Assembly: GCA_030762935.1 (NCBI GenBank) | Contig: CM060882.1 | Span: 18,977,001 to 19,041,000, forward strand | Direction of reading: 5' to 3' | From: Hymenopus coronatus | Lineage: Eukaryota > Arthropoda > Insecta > Mantodea > Hymenopodidae | Length of the DNA: 64,000 nt | Part shown: piece after piece, positions 31,537-41,092 of the stretch | How the letters are laid out: each line of letters starts with the position of its first letter | Numbering within the stretch: position 1 is the first letter of the stretch | The notes under the pieces: generated by a model | Told to the model about the DNA's origin: nothing | Seen by the model: the letters and a program-made list of their open reading frames with translations, nothing else | Databases searched by the model: none | Translations under genes and position numbers: made by a program

Positions 31537-34500
31537 TCTTCTCTTCTGGCTCTACAGCCCTTGGTGAGCTTTGGCCTCCTGCACAATCCTCCTCCACATA
31601 TCTCTATCTTCTGCTTTACTTTTCCACCCTCTGATTCCAATTTTTCTTAGGTCTTCCATCACATCATCTAACCATCTTGTTTTTGGTCTTCCTTTTTTTC
31701 TTCTAGCGTACAGTCTTCCTTTCAATATTCTTTTTGGCATTCTATCTTCTGTCATTCTCTCTATGTGTCCTAGCCATCTTATTCTTTGTGCCTTTATAAA
31801 TTTCACAATATTTTGCTGCTTAATTAGTTCTTCTATCTCATAATTATATCTTATTCTCCATTGGTCTTTATCCTTTACAGGTCCAAAGATTCGTCTAAGT
31901 ATTTTCCGTTCAAATCTTCGTAGTATTTCTTCATCTACATTGTTTAGGGTCCAGGTTTCTGCAGAATACATTACTATTGGTCTTATTAGTGTTTTATAGA
32001 TATTGTATTTTGTCCCTGTACTAATAAGCCTATTTTTTAATAGATTTAAATTTGCATAATAGGCTGCATTTCCACCTTGAATTCTTTCTTTTATGCACTC
32101 GTTTAAATTGTTATCATTATTTACAAGCGCTCCTAAATATCTAAATTTGGATACCCCTTCAAATGTTTTGTCTCCAACTACTAGATTTTCAATTATTCTT
32201 TTGCTTTTGTCTGCTGTCATTTTCAGGTATTTAGTTTTTTTTTCATTTACTTCTAATCCTATTTTTTTTGACCTTCTTTCTAATTCTTCATAAACTTCAA
32301 CTAACATTTTCCTATCTCTTGCCACAATCAATATGTCATCTGCATATGCACATATCTGACTAGACTTAAAAAATATTGTTCCTTTAGTATTTATTTTTTC
32401 TACTGCTCTGTGCAGGGCTAGGTTGAATAGAGTCGTCGATAGTCCATCACCTTGTCTTACTCCTGTGTTATAATCAAAATCCGGACTTAATTTATTCATT
32501 ACTTTCACTTTGGCTTTTGTATTTTCCATTGTCATTTTTATTAGTCTTATTATTTTCGGTTGCACTTTAAAACATTGTAAGGTGTTATAGAGAACTTCTC
32601 TGTCAATTGAGTCAAATGCGAACTTAAAGTCAATAAACAGAAAGCATAAATCTATGCCATGCTCATAGAATTTTTCCATTATTTGTCGTATTACAAATAT
32701 CTGGTCTATCGTACTCTTGTCACTTCTAAATCCACATTGATACTCGCCTAATACATTTTCCGCATATTTTTTCACTCTATTATTTAAAATACTTGAAAAT
32801 ATTTTATATGCTACATTTAGCAATGTAATTCCCCTATAATTATGGCATTGATATTTATTACCCTTTTTATATATTGGGCATATTATGCCTGTCTTCCAGC
32901 TTTCAGGCATCTGTTCCTTCCTCCATATTTCTAATATTAACTTATGTATTGCTTTCATAATTTCATTCCCACCATATTTAATTAGCTCAGCGATTATGTC
33001 ATCTTCTCCTGGTGCTTTATTATTCTTTAGGCTCTGTATTGCTATTTTAACATCCCAAATATCCGGTTCTTCTTCTTCTTCTTCTTCCATTTTTTGTTCA
33101 TTTCCATTTTCATTCTCTCCTTGTTCCTGATTATTTATTGATTGTCGTTTATTTAACAATTCCTTGTAGTACTCAGCCCATCTTTCCAGTATATCTTTAT
33201 CTTCTCCAAGAACATTACCTTCCTTGCTTAGACATTCTTTCATTTTACTCTGTTTCCCTTGTTTCATTTGCTTTAATGCCATATAGAATTTCTTTATCTC
33301 ACTCTGTTGAATCAGCGTTTCTATTTCTTGGGTTTGCATTTTCCAATATTCTCTTTTCTTTTTCTTACATATGTTATTAGCGTCTCTTCTTCTTTGACGG
33401 TATTCTTCATAGTTATTTCTAGTTTCTTTCTGGAGCATTTTTTTCCTAGCCATGTTCTTTTTTTCTATAGCTTGCTCACACTCTTTATCATACCATTCTA
33501 TGTTTCTTTCCATTTTCTTTTCACCTATACTTATTTTTGCTACCTCTTTTACTGTCTCCTTTATTACCTCCCATTGTTCTTCTACACCTTCTTCTGTTCC
33601 TTTTTCATTTAATTTGCTGCTCATTAACTTTTGATATTTCTTTTTTTCTTCTTTATCTTTTATTTTTTCTCTATCCCATCGTATATGTTTGTTCTCTTGA
33701 ACCCTCTCCATCTTCTTTATTTTTATTCTCATTCTCACTTTAACCAAAAAGTGATCTGAATCACAATTTGGGCCTCTACAACTTCTTACATCTATAATTG
33801 ATGATGTATGTCTTGCTTTAATTAGCACATGATCAATTTGATTTACTATATCTGAGCCTGGCATTTTCCACGTTCCTTTATGTATTTCTTTGTGAGGGAA
33901 GCAGGTACTTTTAATAATCATATTATTTCTAACTGCGAATTGTCCAAGTAGATTACCATTTTCATTACTTATTTGATGTAGTGAATGTTTCCCTGCCACT
34001 CCATTTAAATAATCTTCTTTCCCCACTTGGGCATTAAAAACTCCTAGTATCACCAATGTATCATAAGTTCCTACTGAATTACATGTATTTTCTAAGCTTT
34101 CGTAAAACTCTTCCTTGTTTATCTCATCTTTCTCTTCTGTAGGTGCATATATAGATAATATAGTTATATTTCTGAATTTACCTTTAAGGCGTATTTTACA
34201 GATTCGTTCACTAATTGATTTAAATTCTATTAGGCTCTTTTTGATTTCCTTTGAGATAATAAATCCTGTACCATTAAGTCCAGCTTTTTTAGGTCCACTA
34301 TATAATACCGTGTATTCTTTCTTATCTATTCTACCTTCCCCTGCCCATCTTATTTCTTGGAGCGCTACCACATCTAATTTATATTTTAATACTTCATTTG
34401 CTATTTCTTTCATTTTCCCAGGTTTCAGCATTGTCCTTACGTTCCAGGTCGCCAACATTAAATCATTCCGAGGCTTTTTTGCAGGTTTCGTAACAATAGC

Positions 34501-34673
34501 TTTTTTACAAGATTAGGTTGTTAACCTAATGCTTAACCCCCAACCTGGAGGACCAGGCTTCCTTATTTATGTCCCCAGGAAGCAGGGTGGTCCGGTTATA
34601 CCCCCGAACACTGGGTAGCTCAGGCACCTCGGGGGCGCTACTCCCCGTACTCACCAAGGTGAGCCCCTGAGGG
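31537..34673 (-). mobile_element. RTE-like LINE, near full length (3137 bp)
   Basis: The insertion is bounded by a perfect 14-bp target duplication, AGTCTTCAGAGGCT, at 31523-31536 and 34674-34687. On its minus strand it has about 215 bp of leader, one 968-codon ORF, and only about 15 bp after the stop, ending GAAGAGAAGAA. A single ORF, a very short 3' region and a simple-repeat-like tail suit the RTE group. The leader contains a short hairpin, ATTAGGTT/AACCTAAT (about 34513-34531). Low decay implies a recent insertion. Confidence 0.85.
31552..34458 (-). CDS. LINE polyprotein: AP-like endonuclease plus reverse transcriptase
   Basis: This 968-residue protein makes and inserts cDNA by target-primed reverse transcription. 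The N-terminal apurinic-type endonuclease shows TWNVRT (4-9), LQEIRW (33-38), IYAP (103-106) and SDHFLV (234-239). The usual GDFNA motif reads GVFNA (139-143), so the catalytic-site aspartate is Val140 (codon GTT at 34041-34039). The RT shows NNKAPGEDDI (479-488), NYRGITLL (540-547), GFRSDKST (576-583), FIDFKFAFDSIDR (608-620), GVRQGDGLS (666-674) and YADDILIV (705-712). A basic tail (RKKGRPKTRWLDD, 920-932) closes it. A GAA microsatellite encodes an acidic run at 458-464. The frame upstream of Met1 is open to a TAA with no other ATG, so this start is the best choice. The protein resembles craniofacial-development-protein-2-like/RTE polyproteins. Confidence 0.88.
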   Translation of the reverse strand: MLATWNVRTMLKPGKMKEIANEVLKYKLDVVALQEIRWAGEGRIDKKEYTVLYSGPKKAGLNGTGFIISKEIKKSLIEFKSISERICKIRLKGKFRNITILSIYAPTEEKDEINKEEFYESLENTCNSVGTYDTLVILGVFNAQVGKEDYLNGVAGKHSLHQISNENGNLLGQFAVRNNMIIKSTCFPHKEIHKGTWKMPGSDIVNQIDHVLIKARHTSSIIDVRSCRGPNCDSDHFLVKVRMRIKIKKMERVQENKHIRWDREKIKDKEEKKKYQKLMSSKLNEKGTEEGVEEQWEVIKETVKEVAKISIGEKKMERNIEWYDKECEQAIEKKNMARKKMLQKETRNNYEEYRQRRRDANNICKKKKREYWKMQTQEIETLIQQSEIKKFYMALKQMKQGKQSKMKECLSKEGNVLGEDKDILERWAEYYKELLNKRQSINNQEQGENENGNEQKMEEEEEEEPDIWDVKIAIQSLKNNKAPGEDDIIAELIKYGGNEIMKAIHKLILEIWRKEQMPESWKTGIICPIYKKGNKYQCHNYRGITLLNVAYKIFSSILNNRVKKYAENVLGEYQCGFRSDKSTIDQIFVIRQIMEKFYEHGIDLCFLFIDFKFAFDSIDREVLYNTLQCFKVQPKIIRLIKMTMENTKAKVKVMNKLSPDFDYNTGVRQGDGLSTTLFNLALHRAVEKINTKGTIFFKSSQICAYADDILIVARDRKMLVEVYEELERRSKKIGLEVNEKKTKYLKMTADKSKRIIENLVVGDKTFEGVSKFRYLGALVNNDNNLNECIKERIQGGNAAYYANLNLLKNRLISTGTKYNIYKTLIRPIVMYSAETWTLNNVDEEILRRFERKILRRIFGPVKDKDQWRIRYNYEIEELIKQQNIVKFIKAQRIRWLGHIERMTEDRMPKRILKGRLYARRKKGRPKTRWLDDVMEDLRKIGIRGWKSKAEDRDMWRRIVQEAKAHQGL

Positions 34674-35099
34674 AGTCTTCAGAGGCTATTCCCAGAAAAT
34701 TCAAAATATACATTTTATTTGTCGTGTAAATATCTTTAATATGCGAAATTTTAATCAAAATCGTTAGAGCCATTTTTTAGAAAATCAAAATTTTCGAAAA
34801 AAGTTCCATGTAAAGGGTAGTTTGGGGTGGGTGGATTTTTCTCAAAATCTTCGTGTCGCATCCCTGGAAGATACTAAACTTAAATACCAAGTTTGGTATT
34901 TTACCGACTTTTCGTTTTTGAGTTATCGTGTTCACAGACACACGGACATACACATGGACCTTTTTCTGAAAATACTTTTTTTGGACACAGGGGACCCTAA
35001 AACATATATTTCCGGTGAAATCTCGGTATCGAATTTTTTGGTGGAGTGCAATACATTCTCTATTCACTATGTGCATAGTGAGTATAGAGAAAGTAAAAA

Positions 35100-35809
35100 T
35101 CTGATGTGTACCATTCACATGACTTTCTCCATATCCCTGCAACAAATAATTCTTAAAAAGCTTATACTTCTATTTACTTTATGCTAGTCAGAAAAAAATG
35201 GCAGAAATAGTCTAATAACTCGCTTCCTTGTAAGTAGAAGCGAAATAAGGGACAACCGTAGGTTAAAGTGATAGTCAAAAGCTGGTTGTTATGTCAATGA
35301 AGTTCCTTTGTTTATATGGATAGGAGTTGACAAGTTCCTGTATGAGAAAAGTATACGTTTTTCATAGCAGAAACCAAAAATAAGGAATGTCACAAAAACG
35401 ACGAACTCCACGAAAAAAATGCATATAACATAAATTGTGTGTTTTAATGAGCTCTACATTTTTTGTGTAGTAAATTTTTGTCCATTTCTTACGGTTTAGC
35501 AGTTATTCAAAATTTAGTAAAATTCACCCAGAATAAACTACTCTTCAGAGGCTATTCCCAGAAAATTCAAGATATACATTTTATTTGTGAAGTAAACATA
35601 TTTATTATACGAAATTTTAATCAAAATCGTTAGAGCTATTTTTGAGAAAATCGAAATTTTCGAAAAAAGTTCCATGTAAAGGGTAGTTGGGGTTGGGGGG
35701 ATTTTTCTCAAAATCTTTGTGTCGAATCCCTGGAAGATACTAAACTTAAATACCAAGTTTGGTATTTTACCGACTTTTCGTTTTTGAGTTATCGTGTTCA
35801 CAGACACAC

Positions 35810-35868
<59 letters not shown>

Positions 35869-36029
35869 CGCGCGCACACGCACGGACCTTTTTGTGAAAA
35901 TGCTGTTTTTGGATATTGGGGACCCTAAAACATATATTTCCGGTGAAATCTCGGTATCGAATTTTTGGGTGGAGTGCAATACTTTCTCTATACACTATGT
36001 ACCATGTCCATAGTGCGTATGGAGAAAGT
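35100..36029 (-). mobile_element. Element H copy 29, full length, long CA tract
   Basis: It follows copy 28 head to tail after AAAAA. It starts TCTGATGTGTACC and ends GCGTATGGAGAAAGT, with (CA)n at 35813-35863. It shares diagnostic variants with copy 43267-44145 (TCTCCATATCCCT, CAACAAATAATTCTT, GTATGGAGAAAGT), so both belong to one younger subfamily. Confidence 0.75.
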
Positions 36030-36326
36030 AAAAATGAAAAGACCGTTAAATACTAAACTTGGTATTTAAGTTAAGACATGAAACTTTTTTCGAAACTTTT
36101 GGTTTTCTAAAAAAATTATTCTAGTTAACCTTTTTCGAGATATTCCGGATTATTAGTTTCAATTTTAGCCACTTAAACTTTTCTCAAACGGGAAGGTATC
36201 TTTTTTCTCGTTTCTCGTTTGTTTACTCCTGGTAAGCACAGAGATGGAATTTCAATTGTTTCAATAGCGACCGGCTTTTATAGGACGAGACTCGCTTTAG
36301 CAGTTTATCTTGATTAGTATGATATA

Positions 36327-37611
36327 CGAGGTACGTCCAGAAAGTAAGTTCCGTTTCAATTTATCTCCGCTGCAGCGCTGCGATCGCAGTTCCGCACATG
36401 CGCGGTAGACGCTCTGTATCAAGGAGAAGAAACGTGTGCCATTTTGAGATCGCTGTCAGCCACATACGCTTTGTTGTGCTTGTTTACAATGTCGGTGTTG
36501 ATTAAAAATTCCGCCGCTTGTGAAATCAGATCTGTGATTCGTTTTCTGAATGCTAGGAAAGTGAAACCAATTGAAATTTATCGGCAAATTTGCGAAGTTT
36601 ACGGACAAAATGCGGTGAGTGATTCAATGGTGAGAAGATGGGTCCGACAGTTCAATGAAGGACGTAGTGTAGTGCACGATGAAGAACGAAGTGGGCGTCC
36701 ATCTTTGGTTACAGAAGAACTGGTTCACGCGATTGATGACAAGATCCAGGAAAACCGCAAGTTTACAATTAGTGTTCTCGCTATGGAATTTCCCCAAAAC
36801 TCACGATCACTAATTCATGAAATTGTTACCGAAAAATCGAAATTTCGTAAACTTTGCTCACGTTGGGTACCAAAGATTTTTACTGAGCAACACAAAACAA
36901 AACGGATGGGTAGTGCACTTCAGTTTTTAACCCGTTATGATGAAGACGGCGAAGAATTTCTGACACAGATAGTCACAGGAGATGAGACTTGGGTTTCTTA
37001 CGATACCCCTGAAAGTAAGCTTCAATCAATGGAATGGAGGCACACTTCATCCCCAGCAAAGGTTCTGGGACTGGAAAGGCATCTTACTCATTGATTTCTT
37101 ACCGCGTGGTCAAACAATCAAAGCAGATGTTTATTGCGAGACACTTAGGAAATTGCGCCGCGCAATACAGAATAAGCGCCGAGGATTGCTGTCAAAAGGT
37201 GTTGTTTTTCTTCAGGACAACGCACGACCACACACTGCAAATGTGACGAAAAACCTCCTATAGAGATTTGGCTGGGACGTGTTTGACCATCCTCCGTACA
37301 GCCCTGACCTCGCTCCTAGCGACTTTCTTCTGTTCTTACATCTCAAGTCTTTCCTTGGCGGTCAACACTTCAACAATGACGAGGAGCTGAAAGAAAATGT
37401 TTCCAACTTTTTGAAGTCATAGGCGGCAAACTTCTATGAAGAAGGTATACAAAAACTTGTGCCACTCTATGACAAATGCCTGCAAAATTTCGGCAGTTAT
37501 GTGGAAAAGTAGTTTAAGAGTTGTAGAATTTTGTGCAATAAATAATCATTCTGTATCTATACACAATTTAATTTTATTACCAAACGGAACTTACTTTCTG
37601 GACGTACCTCG
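36327..37611 (+). mobile_element. mariner-family transposon, 1285 bp
   Basis: The inverted terminal repeats are 30 bp and identical: CGAGGTACGTCCAGAAAGTA... at 36327-36356 and its complement at 37582-37611. TA dinucleotides at 36325-36326 and 37612-37613 are the expected mariner target duplication. Length and ends are those of a full mariner apart from a small internal deletion. It sits inside an element H copy. Confidence 0.9.
36489..37512 (+). pseudogene. mariner transposase, disabled
   Basis: The N-terminal helix-turn-helix region (RFLNARKVKPIEIYRQICE, SDSMVRRWVRQFNEG) is intact from the start Met of MSVLIKNS. The catalytic residues remain: Asp in TGDETW (36981), Asp in QDNARPH (37216) and Asp in LAPSD (37321), with 34 residues between the last two (DD34D, mariner). 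A deletion and frameshift near 37060-37075 follow SPAKV, and TAG stops interrupt the frame at 37261 and 37420. The last codons read GSYVEK. The protein cannot be made, although both ends could still serve as substrate for a transposase supplied elsewhere. Confidence 0.88.
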
Positions 37612-37694
37612 TAGATAACAGACTATTTTTTTGAATAAAGGGTTTGTTTACCGAACAGATAGAGAACATCATTTGAATGGAACACATTAGGTTT

Positions 37695-37842
37695 TTCCTT
37701 TCTACGTACAAGGCACTAAGTAATAATACAAACTTCTGCTCATGTTTATCTCGATTATCATGAAGTAGATAGAAGAATGTACTTTTTAACACTAATTTGT
37801 TACAGAGCTGAAGAGTAAGTCATGTGAATGGAACACATTCGA
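37695..37842 (+). mobile_element. Element H 3' fragment
   Basis: From TTTCTACGTACAAGGCAC to GTCATGTGAATGGAACACATTCGA: the sense 3' end of H, abutting the end of copy 30. Confidence 0.5.
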
Positions 37843-37930
37843 TTTTTTAGTCTGGCTCTATCTTTCCAACTCCTGTCGTGAACACGGCTGAGGAAGAAAT
37901 AATCGACCTAATGATTAGTTAAGACAGTTG

Positions 37931-38447
37931 CCATGTTTCCATGGGGAATTTAAATCTATATGAGTACAATTACCGTATTGAATACTGCATGGAAGCAGGG
38001 ATTCAAATCGTATTGAATCTTGGATCCGATCCTCTTAGAAAGTGGGATCAGAATGAGATCGGATCGAAATATGTTGCATGGAAACACCTCCATATTCAAA
38101 TCGTTTCTGCTATACTCGATAAACGCAGTAGTCATATGTTAATGATTTTTATTTATTGCTCTGTGGTAGATTATAAGGAAATCACTTTTACAGTTTTTAT
38201 AATAAGCAATGCGTTATCGAATATAGTTATTTAACTTCAAAATCTGCTTATAATAGACGGCGTATCAAATAATATGTTCAACAAGTTCGCCAACTCAATT
38301 CCAAGTTGACCAACATAAAACGTTGAATAAATTTATAGTCAAAGCTTACGTATTCAAAACGATCTCAATTCGTAATGAGTTTAACATGTGAAATGTATTG
38401 AGATGGAATTGGACTAAAATCGATTTCAATTCCCCATGGAAACGTGG
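37931..38447. mobile_element. Inverted-repeat MITE, about 517 bp
   Basis: CCATGTTTCCATGGGGAATT at 37931 is mirrored by AATTCCCCATGGAAACGTGG ending at 38447 (19 of 20 matching). Extending one or two bases outward keeps similarity (TTG/TTA). The interior is AT-rich with GGATCCGATC-type palindromes. There is no coding capacity and no target duplication could be fixed, so superfamily is unknown. Confidence 0.5.
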
Positions 38448-38893
38448 TAAATGAAGATTGGCCATGTTTTTAGTAACCCCGGCTCATTTGAACCAGCATC
38501 ACCTAACCTACAAATGTGTGACTTTGCATAGTCACGTGGCTTTTCGCCTAAAGAAGGAGTAACACTATTCGCGTGCAGATCTATAAAAAGAACACGAAAA
38601 CATATACCGAAAAGGTAGTTGCGTAATATGTATAGCACCCGGTTCTCATGGATTGACCAAAGAAACCAAACTTGAGCCTGCACTCCGTGTTACGTAACCA
38701 GGTAACCGTGTTGCGAAACTGGTGATTCCAGTCTGCATGTGCTGCGCCCACGTGGGCAGGAGATGTACCCTCCCCACCACTCCAAATACCTGGACTATAT
38801 TCTTCTGGGACAAGGCCTTAGAGCTGTTAGGCAATGCCAGCTGGAAAGTCGGTCGTCAAACCACATCGTAGACACTTCGCGAATACATTAAAA
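38448..38893. other. Unassigned DNA
   Basis: This stretch has a more balanced base composition than its surroundings. Both strands carry short open frames but none has recognisable motifs. Confidence 0.35.
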
Positions 38894-39120
38894 AAGGAAA
38901 AAGTTTCATGCTTCTACAACTGTGGGAAACTGCAGAGATGTAACAGAGGCTTCTGCATTGTAATTCACTACACGTTTTAACGACGTTCACTTTAGATTTC
39001 ATACCGTACAGTTCACTTTAGGCTACATACCTAATGCCCATTCAAGTTTTCGCGTTGTGCTATATCGCAAACTTTTTGTAAAAGCTTGTAGTTGCATTGT
39101 CTCTTTGGCTATATGACAAA
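38894..39120. repeat. Duplicated spacer S, copy 1
   Basis: AAGGAAAAAGTTTCATGCTT through TATATGACAAA is homologous to 40867-41090 and, in its last 60 bp, to 42250-42318. In all three places it ends exactly at the TCTGATGTG end of an H copy. Confidence 0.6.
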
Positions 39121-39122
39121 CG

Positions 39123-39981
39123 TTTGATGTGTTCCATTAACATGATGTCCTCTAGCTGTTCGGTAAACAAACCTTTTATTCGAAACATTAATCTGTTATC
39201 TACATCATGATAATCAAGATAAACATAAGCAGGATTAGTCTTATCATTAGAAGGGAAGGTAAATAAGAGAATACCTCGGCTAAAGAGATAGCCTTGTCCT
39301 TTAAAAGCCGGTCGCTATGTGCAACAGTTGAAATTCCAATCTCTTTGTTTGCCAGGAGTAAACAAAGAGAAACGAGAAAAAAATAAGTCTTCCCGTTTGA
39401 GAAAAGTTTAAGGGCTTAAAATTGAAATCAATAATCCGGAATATCTCTACAAAAAAAAAAAAAAAAAAAAAAAAAAAATGTGTCTCAATGAGATCTACAT
39501 TTTTGTGTAGTAAGTTTTTATATATCTTTTACGGTTTTCCAGTTATATAAAAGCCATCCAAAATGAAGAGGTTTTCAGGGGCTATTCCCAGAAAATTTAA
39601 GATATACATATCGTTTGTCAAAATATCTTTTATATAAGATAATTTAATCAAAATCGTTAGAGCTATTTGTGAGAAAATAAAAATGTTCGTAAAATATTAC
39701 ATGTAAAAAGTAGTTTGGGGTGGGGGGGGAGATTTTCTTGAAAATCTTCATGTCGTATCTTTGAAAGAAACCACACTTAAATATCAAGTTTGGTATTTAA
39801 CAGTCTTTTCGTTTTTGAGGTATGCTGTCCACAGACACACACACGGATCTTTCTCTAAAAATTATTTTTTTGAATCAGGGGGTCCCAAAACATGCATTTC
39901 CGCTGAAATTTCGGTATCGAATTTTAGGTGCATTACAATACCTTCTCTATACACTGCGTACATAGTACGTGCAGAGAAAGT
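39123..39981 (-). mobile_element. Element H copy, full length, with A-run
   Basis: TTGATGTGTTCCATTAAC to GTACGTGCAGAGAAAGT. A run of about 27 A lies at 39451-39478 in place of the usual CCACGAAAAAAATG block. Confidence 0.65.
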
Positions 39982-39986
39982 AAAAA

Positions 39987-40863
39987 TCCGAGTATTCTAT
40001 TCACATGGCTTTCTCTTCATCTCAGTAACAATTTCTGTTATAAAGCGTATTCTCCTATTTGCTTCATGCTAATCGAGATAAATAGTCTCAGCTGCTTTCA
40101 TATACGTAAGTAAGTAGAAGGGAATAAGAGAATACACTAGGCTAAAGCGATAATCAAATCTCTTAAAAGCTGGTTGCCATATGGTTGAAATCCGTTTCCA
40201 TGCATGGCCAAGAGTTTACATATTTCCGCGTGAGAAAATTTCAATTATTTTAAATGTGAAACAAATAACAGGTAATATCTCAGAAATGTTCAGCTCCACG
40301 AAAAAAGGTATGTGACATAAATTGTGTGTTTCAACAAGATGCACATATTTTGTGTAGTAAGTTTTGTCTATCTCTTACGGTTTACCAGTTACGCAAAATT
40401 CTGCAAAACTCATCCAGAATAAAGAGGCCTTAGAGGCTATTCTCAGAAACTTCAATGTACCTATATACTTTATTTCTAATGTAAATATCTTTAATATACG
40501 GTATTTTAATCAAAGTCATTAGGGGCATTTTTGAGAGGATCAAAAGTTTCGAAATTTGTTCCATGTAAAGTGTGGTTAGGGGTGGAAGGATTTTTTTTTT
40601 TTTTCAAATTCTTCGTATCGCATTCTTGTAAGATACTAAATTTAAATACCAATCTTGTTATTTTACCGACTTTTTGTTTTTGGGATATCGTGTTCACAGA
40701 CACACGGACACACACATACTCACGGACCGTTTTCTAAAAATGTTTTCTTTTTGATACTGGAGACCCTGAAACGTGCATTTCCGGTGAAATCTCGGTATCG
40801 AAATTTTGGGTGCAATATAATACCTTCTCTTTGCACTATGTACATAGTACGTGTAGAGAAAGT
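39987..40863 (-). mobile_element. Element H copy, full length
   Basis: It follows the previous copy head to tail after AAAAA. It starts TCCGAGTATTCTATTCAC, has a short CA tract at 40700-40720, and ends GTACGTGTAGAGAAAGT. Confidence 0.65.
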
Positions 40864-40866
40864 GTA

Positions 40867-41090
40867 AAGGAAAAAGTTTCATGCTTCTACGAGCTGTGGG
40901 AAACTGCAGAGATGTAACAGAGGGTTCTGCATTGTAATTCAGTTCACGTTTTAACGACGTTCACTTTAGATTTCATACCGTACAATTCACTCTACGTTAC
41001 ATACCTAATGTCCATTCAAGCTATCTCGGAAACTTATATAAAAGCTTCGTCTGATATGTAGTTGAATTGTCTCTTTGGCTATATGACAAA
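40867..41090. repeat. Duplicated spacer S, copy 2
   Basis: Homologue of 38894-39120, 1973 bp downstream, same orientation, again ending at an H copy. Confidence 0.6.
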
Positions 41091-41092
41091 AA

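Larger units (their letters stand above)
31093..35094 (-). mobile_element. Element H copy 28, split by an RTE-like LINE
   Basis: TCTGATGCGTTCC to AGTCTTCAGAGGCT (31536), resuming after the LINE with the duplicated AGTCTTCAGAGGCT at 34674 and running to GAGTATAGAGAAAGT. Apart from the LINE the copy is nearly complete. Confidence 0.75.
36033..37690 (+). mobile_element. Element H copy 30, split by mariner
   Basis: Starting at GAAAAGACCGTTAAATAC, with an internal deletion of the GGATGCGACAC region, this H fragment runs to GATTAGTATGATA. It resumes after the mariner with GATAACAGACTATTT and ends GAATGGAACACATTAGG. Confidence 0.55.

Noticed and set aside
33061..33743. Plus-strand Ser/Phe-rich ORFs between 31.5 and 34.5 kb
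   Set aside because: They are antisense shadows of the LINE ORF on the minus strand.
31552..34458. Classification of the LINE as a host craniofacial-development gene
   Set aside because: Database entries with that name are usually LINE-derived. Here the target duplication, RT motifs and tail show a retrotransposon.
35813..35863. CRISPR-like or regularly spaced repeats
   Set aside because: The periodic sequences are microsatellites and dispersed transposons, with no repeat-spacer structure.
35767..36013. Cys/Val- and His/Thr-rich ORFs over (CA)n tracts
   Set aside because: Translation of dinucleotide repeats only.
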